DNA of 64,000 nucleotides from Eleginops maclovinus (taxonomy: Eukaryota > Chordata > Actinopteri > Perciformes > Eleginopidae): positions 6,368,217 through 6,432,216 of the forward strand of contig NC_086354.1 in assembly GCF_036324505.1 (NCBI RefSeq), given 5' to 3'. A program made the translations under genes and the position numbers. The notes under the pieces were generated by a model. The model worked only from the letters and a program-made list of their open reading frames with translations, was not told the origin of the DNA and did no database searches. Shown in pieces: positions 31,901 through 43,900 of the stretch; the first letter of the stretch is position 1, and the number at the start of each line of letters is the position of its first letter.

Positions 31901-34900
31901 CCTGTATTATTTTAATGTCCATCATTCTCAATGATCCCAAACTGTAAGCCTGAACTGGTAGACTTATATCTGCTCACTATGTCGCAAATCTCCTCCTGTA
32001 GATATCCAACTAACAAGTGGCTGAAGCTGGGAACCTTCCACGCCCGGGACGAACGCACAGTCCAGAGCTTCCCTTTAGACGAGCATCTTTATGCTAAATA
32101 TGTGAAGGTGAGCTCTTCAGTCACACTACAGTACACTTCATCAGTCTCTTTGAGCTAAAGTGGAGCAGAGGAATCTCTGTTATCTCTTTCTGCATGAAAG
32201 CATTTAACTGTTTCTGTACACTTTCTCTCTGAACCTAATTGAATGGACATTTTTACTCTTAACTGTAGAATTAAACTGTGTCTTTACCTCTAAAGCCATA
32301 TTCTAAATAAAATGTGCTGCATATTTCTGCATTTAAAATGTAACTCATTTGGTTTTACATTGTAGATTTGGACATTTTGAAGTGAATCAAATGATTTGTT
32401 TTTTACTCCTGTTTGAAATGCATGTGTATACCTCTTTAATTCTTTCTCTTTTTTTTTCCTGTCTCTCTTGCTTCAGATGTTCACCAAGTACATAAAGGTT
32501 AGCCTGCTTTTCTTGTAGAGCTCTGTGGTGGTGTGACTTGAATAGCAACACTAAGGGAAGGGTGTATTTTGTGGTGTGATCAACTCTGAACAGATTCACT
32601 TGCTATGCTAAGCTAGCTGCTGCTAACTTCAATAATACTCTTTGAATACAATCATATCAGACATAATGAGGATATGCTAACCCATCAGCTGTGGTCTAAG
32701 TCATAAAGCATACATATAGTATGTTAAATGATCTAAGCTGTTCCTCCGATATACTCACAGTGGTCTCTAAATGCTTTATTTTAGCCTCTTATACTGATGT
32801 TACTGCCAAAGTAAATTATGGATTTGCTGTTTGTAAATAATACAACCACTGCAGGTGTTAATCTGTGTGGGGTTAAATACAGCAGCCATTTCAATTATAA
32901 TATTTAAATATGTTTTTCTTTTTTTTGTTTTAGGTCGAGCTGGTCTCTCACTTTGGCTCTGAACACTTCTGTCCCCTCAGCCTCATAAGGTTTGTAATAT
33001 TCTTTATTCTCTGTTTGGAGTCACATAGTGTTTATATTACAGTTTGCACAATCATCTCTACATCAGTCTGTACAGTGGTTCCTCTTTTTATTCTCTCCAG
33101 TATAAACACTCACAATGAAAGCACCCAAAAATACCAGGAAGTATACAGAAGCCTATTCAAGCTAATAAAGCTGTCTCTGGGAAATATATTGCTTCCACTT
33201 ATTCCAAATGTATTCAAATATTCCTGAAGAAATTCAGATAACTGACAGGATGTCCGGTTTTGGTAATATGTTAATATTTATGCAAAGATAAGTGAACTTA
33301 TAAATTCCAACATGCATTTAATTTAATTTAGATTTGAATATTGTAAGCAAGCCCCCAGGAAGTGAGCCGCCCGTTGAAGCACATGTTAGTAGGTGCCAAA
33401 CGGTGGTACTACACTATAGTTCTAGTCTGTGATGTCATACTGGCCCAAAAACACTTGTCATCATTGACTTACATTGCAGAGACGTCTGTAAACCATTGAC
33501 ATTTAAAGAAAAACATAAAGATATATTTTGGGCTAGAGAGTGCCTTAGGTACAGAGGGGAGAGACGGAGGGGATGACATAGCATGACATTTTTCTGAACC
33601 CAGATACTCGCCTGCTCTAACCACTGAGCTATCCGGTGGCCTAAATATTTATTTTTTATTCAGTTATTATAAATCTTATTTATAATAGAGATTGAGAATG
33701 GAGAAGAAGGTAAAAATATATGTAGGTAGAAGAGTGAATACAACCAGATGACTGAGGCGTGAATGTGTATAAAGATGTATGCATATGGAGAAAATGTGGA
33801 TCAACAATGGTATAGATCTGTGCGTTAAAGGGGAAATATGAAGAGAACATACTGACCAATGGATAGGCTTCTTTATGTTGTACGATGTATAAGTAACCTG
33901 AAATCAGTTCTTTTCATTTGAGTTATATTTCACTATTCTGATAACTATAATTTAATTTTCATTGTTTGAAAACTGTCGGATGCATATGTGCCTTTTATGA
34001 TTCAATAATAAAATAAATCAACAATCCAATACAAATACTTTTTTAACCCATGTTTAATTATCCTAAAAGTTGTAAAATGCGCTAAAAGGCAAATCTAGTG
34101 TTACTGAAACTGAGCAAAGGGCAAATTGGAGGCGGGGCTTGAAAGGAAACTCAAGTGCACTCGCTCTATGGTTCCCCTCCAATCACTATCCAGTATACAT
34201 CCATGATTGTAGTTGGTCTAGACAGGAAGTGAGAAACATGTAGCTTCACTTATAGATGTGTCCCCACCCTGCCATTGTACTTTTTAGGTTTTTTGCTGGT
34301 CTTTTACTTTGATTAGGCACTTTTTATTTATTTTACCACTAGGCTTATAGTGCGTTTCCTAATGATGGCTTGAGCTGCACGATCTCTTGTTGGTGTCAAG
34401 TGCTATTAAGAAATATTTGGCAGGTGGTCATGCTCAGTTCACATTCCCCCCCCCCCCTTTACTCACACTATCAAGCCTATGGTGGGAACCAGGAGGGCTG
34501 ATGCAGCTGTTGCTTCCACTTCTGTAAAAGATAAATCTGGCCGAAGCCTGAGCACAAAAGCCGCTTCAGTAATGGAAACTGTTGAGGAAGAGGAGCAGCT
34601 GTTGGAGGATTCTCCCTCCCTGTGTGACCTGTGTGTGTTGTAGGCTTTAGTCTGGATCACTTTTAAGTAGCTAGAGAGATCAGATGTCACTGTTACATGA
34701 GCTTGGTTCAAGAATGATTTCGATGTGTTTTATTTTGACAGAGTGTTTGGCACAAGCATGGTGGAAGAGTACGAGGAGATAGCCGACCCCGCAGAGAGAC
34801 CCGATGATCAGGACGATGATTTGGGTGAGAACTAGGGCTGAACGATTTTGGAAAAATGTTTTCCGCAATATTGCAATTGAGATTTAATATGCGATTATTT

Positions 34901-37900
34901 TTTCAAGGTCCTCTTCTCATGTATTTTTCAACAAACACAAGCAATAAATCAATCGTGATTACAATCGTGAACCTCGTGAGGTAGCAACAGTAGCGAGGCA
35001 CGTTCTGCACAATACCTGACGTTGCGCAGCATCTTCCTTTTTAAAGCCAAAATAATTCCACACAACTGACGTGCCGCCCCTCTTTGGTACCAAACTTCCA
35101 GCCGTACACTCTTCTGACGAGCCTGAGGCCATTGTGCAACAGGTTCAAGCGCAGCGTTGACTTCTTTCCCTGCCTGCTCGGCTCCGCTCGGCTCGCTCGC
35201 AAGTCACGTGACCAGATCACGTGACCAGTCAAATCGCAGCCTTTGCGGTTGGAAAATCTTGTCTTATCGCGATATTATCGCAAATGCAATTAATCGTTCA
35301 GCCCTAGTGAGAACTGAGAACAACATGGCAATTGGAGAACGCATTGAATGCTAATTATAGGCTAATTCCGTTTTCTGACAATGTATAGACTATAGTTAAC
35401 AGAATAATCAAACATTTTTCTACGTTTTTCAAGAAAACATTGAAGTTAAATACTAATAATAATAAATAAAACAATTATTAAGCAGCAAATAAAAAAACAG
35501 TGATAACAACAATAATAAAAACAGTTTGATCTTTTATAATTCCTAATGGACCCTCCACAAACCAAACATTTGAAGGAACATTTTTATTATTAAAATCACA
35601 TGATATATAGTTTTGTTCACAAAAAACAAACATTTCCAAACATTCACTCATCACCCTCTCACAGGAAAAATGTATAATATAACAAAAATGCTCCAGGCTA
35701 GGTTAACATGTTTTACTTTCCCAGGAGAAAAGGGTTGCGACAACATATTTCTTTAACAACATACCTAATGTTTAAACATCAAAACTCACACACCGACATG
35801 CATGTTGTTTGTGTGTGTGTGTAGGGAGAACTCCAAGGCCCTATAAATCATTACTCGCTTCTGTTTCCTGCAGTTGGCTATATAATGTGTCATCCATATT
35901 TCCATTAAATATCGCACTTAAAATATGTATTTTATGTTGGTAGAAAGTACAAATGTAGGAAAATAGTAATAAAAGTAGGCTACTCATCCATCTTTTTCCT
36001 TAGTTTTGCTTGTGTCTTTTACCAAATGAAGACCATCATTGATATCAAATGCCCACCAAAGTTATAACACACACAAATTCTCTGAAACAGCAAAATGCAC
36101 AGCCAAACAAAAACAAATAATGTAAAAAAAAGTGATAAAATATATATATCACTAGAAATATCGTATGAGGGAGCTAACCTCAGTTCCCGCCTAAATTATG
36201 CCCCGCCCACTTTCAGGGGAAATGAATGCATCAGAGCGAAGCAGGAAATAACAGTTTCTTCATGTCTTAAAGCTGCTGAGTCATATATTGCACCTCAAAC
36301 GACAAACAAATCCAGAGTTACGTTCCTTTACTTCCTCTACAGAAAAAAGGAGATTAAAAGAAACTAATTCAGGAATCTCAGTTTCAGTGACAGCCTGCTG
36401 CATGTCACTCGTCCACCGGCAGACCCACCGGACATCCATTCCCTATTTATTCTCCATAAAAACAAAGCCGTCTCTGCCGTCTGACGCTTTAATTGACACT
36501 ATTCTCCTATTTCTGAACTACCCATACCATATCTGAGGAACAGAAATATTGTTTTCTGGCATCACATGGTATTATGAGGGTGCACGCCTACAGTAAGAGG
36601 CCGCAGCGCCCCGTTTGTGACAAAACCATTATATTACCGGCGACCAAACAACCATTATATTTGTAGATTATGAATTTGATACATTTTAGAAAAGTTTGCA
36701 GCATGCAAAACACTATATATAGATATATAATTACCCCATTGAGGTGTGGGTTACGAAATTATATTTATGGTCACTTCACAAAACCATAGTGGTTTTACTT
36801 TCACATTTAGCCTGTCCTTTAATGTTCCTGCATGTTTTGAAAGTGCACTGCTCCTTACAGATTATCCTGCTGGATACACGCCTGGTGAAGTCAAGTTATC
36901 CAACAATCTGATTGGATCGGCAAAAGGTAAATATAGCAAACATGGACTTCAACTGCATAAAGATGTCTACTATCAACGTGGATGGCTGTATTGACTCTTT
37001 CCATTTTCTCCTCAGATGTCATTTTAAACATGGTAAATAATCTTGCCGTCAATGTTCTCGGCGGAGGCTCAGAGATGCAAGGTATGACCCGTGTGTTCAG
37101 GAGGAGATAGCGTCACTACTTTTAATAATTTCTTTGGCCTTGACTATAGTAAGTGGTAATTATTTGTGTGTACACTCTCAAAGTTATCTTTTTTTATTTT
37201 TAGGCAACATTTCCTCTCTGGAAGTGAACACGACCGAGCCGTCATCCATACTTGAAACCACCTCTGAAACTACAGACCTCACTATAGTGTAAGTACTTTA
37301 TGTGTATAAAATAGACTCTGATAATTAAAAAGAAAAAAAAACAACAGTTTGATGAGGAGACAACACCATCCCACACAGACAAATAATAAATACAACTATT
37401 TTCAAGCAATAAATAAATAAGTGACAACAATACTACTAAAAAAAACATTTGCAGACACTTGTTTTTATTAATATCATAAAAATCAGAACATTTTTAATAA
37501 AACAATTGGCCACATCACAAATAACATAAACTAATTCAGGAACAAATAAAAATAATACAGTGGCAACAACACAGTCATTAGGATATTTTGTAATTCTGAA
37601 TTATTCTTAACCATAACTTGCAGATGCCTTATTGTGCACTTCCTTAACTTTATTTGATATGTACTCTTTCTTTTTCCCCCCCTCCTCCTGTAGTCCACAA
37701 TCTGAAGTGGAAGAGATACTACCAGACCCTGATAGCCCTGCAACTGAAGCCCCATCTTCAGAGACACCCACTGCTGAGACAGTTGAACAAGAGCTCCCCC
37801 CAGTGGAGGAAAATATCATCATACCCTTAGAGAAGGATGAGGAGGAACACATCAGCTCCTCCATCACCCTTCTGGATAAGGAGGAGGAGCTGGATGAAGA

Positions 37901-40900
37901 AAACGAGAGAAAGAATGAGCGGCAGACAGAAATCCAGATCTACTGTTCGCTGCTTTCTTCTTGCTCTTGCGCTGCTTCCCTGCCGGAGTATCTCCACCAG
38001 CAGTGTGCCAGAAAAAGAAAATGCCAAACCGTGAACAGAAAGCAAGTGATTCCTCCCATCCAAACACCTTCTTGGCAAGTTCCTCTTTCCCCCTCTGCTC
38101 CCCCTGACCTTCAGCCTCACATGGAGGAACATCAGCCCCATGAAGAAGAGCAAGCGTCTGAACAGGAGCCAGGGAGCGCCGCAGAAACACCAGGGATTGA
38201 TGAAGAGCCTCATAAAGAGTCGATGTCCGACCCTCCTCTGCTGGAGCCCAGTCAAACCTCCATCCTCCCTACTGTTGCTGACTCACCCCCTGCCAAACCA
38301 ACTCCCAGTGTGGAGACAACCCAAATGTCTTCTGAGGAGCCAGACAAGAGCCAGGATGTGCTGGATGAAGAGACCGTTGAGCCTTCGGCTTCTCTCAGCA
38401 GCTCCATCTTTGTGAAACCAAGCTTGAACGATGCCTCGGTGGCACCAACGGAAGATAAATCTGACGTTGAGGCCTCCAAAACGGAGATAAAAGCCCCCAT
38501 AGAAACCCAAGATACTGCAGATGAGCCCCAAGTTTTCCAACCTATCCCCTCCCCTCATTTAGACCCTGACCCCCCCATCGTACCTGAAGGGGGTTACACT
38601 GAAGCTCAGGACTCTGTTATCGAACTAGAGCCCTCCGGTGGTCACATAGTCGTCACTGAAACAAGACTAGAGGATTTTGCAGAGGACTTCTCGTCATCAC
38701 CAGGTGGAAAGCCGGCCGTCTCCGACATCTATGCAGAGACCCCCAACGGCACAGAGCAGAACGGCAACCCGGTGCACGGATCCAGCCAGAAGGAGTCCGT
38801 GTTCATGAGGCTCAACAACCGCATCAAGGCCCTGGAGATGAACATGTCGCTAAGCGGGCGCTACCTGGAGCAGCTCAGCCAGAGGTGAGGAACGGGGACG
38901 TAGAGGCCCATATTGCGCAGCTTGTATCCAACAATTGTTTTTAAAATAGATTTATCTGCCGGGGTTTTTTCTTGATTGATGCTGCGGTTTATAAAATGTC
39001 AGAAAACTGTGAAAAATCCAAGATAACTTTAGGTAGTTGATTTAATTTGTCAAATTACAAGAAAATAATCACCAACTATTGATTAGTAAGTAGATTATTG
39101 TTAAGAAAATGTTCATGCTGTTTCAGCCCTGTGAAGAAATGACATTGGTCTGTTTAATGTGTTTGTAATTGCCTTTAAATGCAACACATGTTTTTAACTA
39201 TTTATTTGTTTATTGGGCAGATTAGTGGATGAAAACAAATATTATTATTAATTGTGGCCCTAGATGTCATTATATGTTTGGTTTTCTCAGTCCAAATCCT
39301 AAAGTTACCAGTTGAAAACACGATTTCTACCTTATTTTGCATCCAAATTGCGACAATTTTTTCTGTCAACGGTCTGATTGCCTGACCGTTGCATCTCTAA
39401 TATCAGGGTTCCTTCTCCCATGTTTTGATTGAAGGTACCGAAAGCAGATGGATGAGATGCAGAAGGCTTTTAACCAAACCATCATTAAACTCCAGAACAC
39501 TTCCAGAATAGCAGAGGAGCAGGTGAGCACTGAAGGGGTAATCGCCGCGAGGGATAATCGCTTTTTTTCAGTCTTAAATAATTAAACCGAAATCAGTTGG
39601 TAAAAAAGTAATAAGTTGAAATAACGCCAATACCGACCCAATGTCTTTTTATAAAATACATTTTCCTAAAGGGTTCAGATTTTAAAATGCCTCAAAAGCG
39701 ACACCTGCAGGACAGACAAAAGATGAGAGAGCAGCCTGTGTGAGGCGGGCAGCATTTTTAAAATTACATTTCATTTTGCTGATGAAATATACTTAAGCCT
39801 ATCAAAATAATAATTATTAATTAAGTTCCACACTGTTATAATCCAAAATATAATATTGACATTCTTCAGGTCCAATGTTCCTACCTTAAATTAATTTTGA
39901 ATTTTCTACCAATGTTCTGCACCTGTTTGTGACTCTCAGACAGTAATTAATAAATAAATACATAATACAAGAGAAAAAATTGCAACATTTGATTTAGGAT
40001 TTCTACCAGATTCGACTATTCTTTTTACCAGTTTTCCTTTTCAGTTCATCCAGAGCCTCCAGTCATTTTAATTTTGTTACACTAACGCCAAATTCACCAT
40101 AAAAGAAAACATGGAATCTATTGAGAGGCTGGCACATTTTGAACATTCACCAGGAGCAAATTCCAAAGTAAAAAAGATTAATAAGGCAACATGCTTGTAA
40201 ACCTTGGCTTCGTTTCCAACCAGCGTAAACAAACATGACTCCATTAGTTTGTTTTCCTCCTGTCCTGTCTAATTTCACGAGTCACCAGCCTCCACCGTAC
40301 CTTCACATTGCATGAATGAATTGAATGTGTGTGTAGTTGCCTAATATGTTGTCCTTCTCCCCCCCCCAGGACCAGCGTCAGACTGACTCCATTCAGGTGC
40401 TGCAGGGCCAGCTGGAGAATGTGACTCAGCTCGTTCTCAACCTGTCGGTCAGAGTGAGCCAGCTGCAGAGTGAGGTAGATACAGCGCTGCGGGCACAAAG
40501 CCTTCATCTGTCATCAGACACTTTTTACAGCCCTGTATGAAACTGAGTAGATATACTGTTTTGGATTACAAAAGAGATTAGTCATCAGCATGATACATGG
40601 GTCAGGGGTTTTTTGGATCATTTATTTGGCAGAGCAGGGCAGGGGTTTATGGGAGAAAGAGAGGTATGACATTCAAAACAGGTCCCTAGGCTGAAATCTG
40701 ACCTGTAGCAGTTGCGGGTCAACAGAGGGGTGCAGTGATAATGTAGTTTTGTAGGCCGACCTGGTTGTTAGCATCAAAAGGGCTCCTTTGACAAAAAGCC
40801 AATGGGATTTTGACATTGGTCTTTGCAATATTGTAGAAAATGAGGCTAAAACACCTTTATGATACTTACTTGTTCAGCAGGATACTTTCCACATTAATAC

Positions 40901-43900
40901 CTCTTACCTTACCTCTTAGTGACATATTTTCTTTTCTTTTAAGCTTGTGGTAAACACAGACCTTACTTCAGGTTTATAACAACAAACACAGTAAAGAAAC
41001 TGTTGACTTTCAGACGAAAAAAACAAAAGTAGTAAAATGCTAGCTATTTGTGTATTTGTATTTTTCTGCCTCTCATTTAGTCCCATCAGACATTGCTGCT
41101 GTTTTTTTAGGATGTAATGGATGTTCTATCTCTAGGTGTCGGACAGACAGACCTACCTGCTGCTGTCTCTGCTGTTGTGTCTGTGCCTCGGCTTGCTGCT
41201 GTGTGCCAACCACTGCCGCATCTCCAGTACTCCTCCGACCTCAGATCCAGAGCCACCCGCGTCCAAAAGCTACACCTTCTGCTGTCCCGAGAGGTAAGAC
41301 ATCAGAGCTTCTGCTGAAAAATATGAACAATGCCAAATCTTTCAGAACATTCAGAGGGGTAGAGGCCTTTACACTCTTGGAGCGTTTTTTGTGCTTGTAT
41401 GTCAATATCTGCTGTGGCGATTTGTCCTTAAACAAACAAAAAACTAAGGCAAGGCAATTTTATTTATATAGAACCTTTCAACACAAGACAGTTCAAAGTG
41501 CTTTACAAAAATGACGAAAAATCTAACGGCAGCTCAAGCACCGGGTAATGCAGGTTAAAAGTCCATTATCCAAGCAAGGGTTACATTTGTTCATTTAATT
41601 TTCTGTTAGGTTTCCACGGTCAAACATATGGCTTTACCTTTCTGCCAATTCATACCAAACCCCTCGGTGCCTGATGCAGAAGCATTAACTAGTCAAAAAA
41701 CTCAAACAAATACACTTAATCATGATCAAATTACTATATAAAAATATGCAAGAAAATATTTGACCACAAAAAAAAAGAAATCTGAAGTCGTCATTGTTGC
41801 TTTCCCACTGTGAATTAAGGCAGTAACAATCAGGTTGTGCGTAACAGGTTGCTTTTCGTGTGTATTTATGATTCTAAAACAACAATGGGACTATATTGAT
41901 CCTGAAGACTTTTTCCTCCAACCAGATCCACTCCCTAGGTTATAATTATTACTTTTCTCTATTTATTTAAACAAGGACCATGCATACAATACATTAATCT
42001 CAGAGAAGAGAAGAGATGATTTTAAGCTAACAGATCATTTCCATCTGCATTCCTTAGGCAGGTACGTAACGATCAACAAACACTAAAAACATTGCGTAAT
42101 CTCTGTCACACTAACAGTTATAAAACAAGATTAATGTACAGGTCAATAAAACAGTACATTGTACAGTTAAAATACAACATTACAATTCAAATTGAAAAAC
42201 TCGGATAATGTTGGCACAACTTGTTGCTTATTCACAGTATTTTGCATTGTATATTTTTTAAGCTTAGTTTTTGAGCAACCATTTTATTTTATGATACAGA
42301 CTTTGAAGGGAAAGACAGAGGGGTTGACATCAGAATCCAACCCCGGTCCGGCAGCCTTTTCCCACATGTTTCTGTTGTTTATTCATCTCGCCTGCTGTGT
42401 GAAGACCTCATAAATGACATGCTCAGATCTATCTCTGCATACAGCACACGGAGGCTTGGGAAAAATCTCTAATGGGTAGGGTAAAAGGGAATAAGCACTG
42501 AGTGGCATCTCCAAATGGGCTGTTAGAGCTAATGGGCAGAGGTTACCGCGCCTCCAACGGCTCCTACTCATTAAGCCACTTTATTGATACAATTAATCAT
42601 CAAAAGAATCGCAGCCGGAATCTTAAGTGACGACACAGCCGTGACTCATGTCTCATAAAGGTGCTACATACCGTTTATCCGCTCAACCATAACTGTTTCC
42701 TTTAATAGGCAGTTCTCTTCCTGTGATGAGACGGGCTTGAAGAGGAGTGCATCCTATCCACTCATACAATCACTTGTCGCTGAAGGTACGTTTCTACAAC
42801 ACGAGTGCTATCAGGGTACTGATACGGCTTGTTTCCTATATCTTAAATATCTGATCATTGTAATTAAGAACCAATCTATATATGGGGGAAACTAACCTGC
42901 TTTTCGTCTTGCAGGCCCAGAAATGCTGCACGCCGCGGAGACACAGAGTCTGTGTCCAGCTAACAGAAAGGTGTGTGAAGATGATTTTAATGTGGAACTT
43001 TCAGGTCTGCTGTCTGTCCCTAGTCCATCCATCCATCTGTCCCTAGTCCATCCATCCATCTGTCCCTAGTCCATCCATCTTCTCCTGCTTTTCCGTCAGG
43101 GTCGCGGAGGTAACAGCAAGTGTCAAACTAAAACACAGAGAAGCAGCGTTTAGTCATAATGCTCGCTATACCTGGAACAAACTCCCATACTACTGCAGGC
43201 CTGCTGCAACTCCCGCTTCTTTCAAATCAACACTTTAGAATTTATTCGCTGTATTCTATTAAAGGGGACCTATGATGCTAAATTTCACATCTCGTATTTG
43301 TATGTTGTGTCTCTACTGGGATATGTCTCCATGCTTTAATGTTCAAAAACCTCTTAATTGTTCTCATACTGCAGCACCTCTTTTCACCCTCTGTCTGAAA
43401 CCAGAGCCCAGTCTGCTCTGATTGGTTAGCTATCAAAAAGCTTTTCATGTCTTACGCTGCACTGTAACTTTTATTCTTGTATTGTATAGCTGTTGTATTC
43501 TATTTTAGCTTGTTTTATTTTTGTACTAACTGTTTTTAAAAGTATTCGTATGTGTTTCTGTTGCATGATATACGATAAGACTTTAAAGGTCAGATCAAGT
43601 CTAAAATTTGACTTGCATCACAGCAGCTCCATTTGCAACATCAACATGGACAAATATCAAGCCACAATACAAGGAAAACTCACATAACATCACAATCACT
43701 GAGAGAAACATGCTCAAAGACCCTTTAGAGTGCGTCAGATCTGGGATTTAGCTCTGTACTTACTGTTAGGATTGACTGGTGCACAAAGGAGTGCTTCAGT
43801 CTGACTTTATTAAATCGCCAATTAAATCTTAATGCTTTTAAGGGGTCTCTTTTGTGAAGCACTTTGAATTGCCCATTGTTGAAATCTTCTATATAAATAT

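Noticed and set aside
37827..38255. 142-codon minus-strand open frame opposite suco exon 18
   Set aside because: Shadow of a GC-biased acidic exon; the plus frame has conserved SUCO sequence.
43015..43079. CRISPR-like spaced repeat
   Set aside because: Units are directly adjacent, with no spacers, in a vertebrate intron: a minisatellite.
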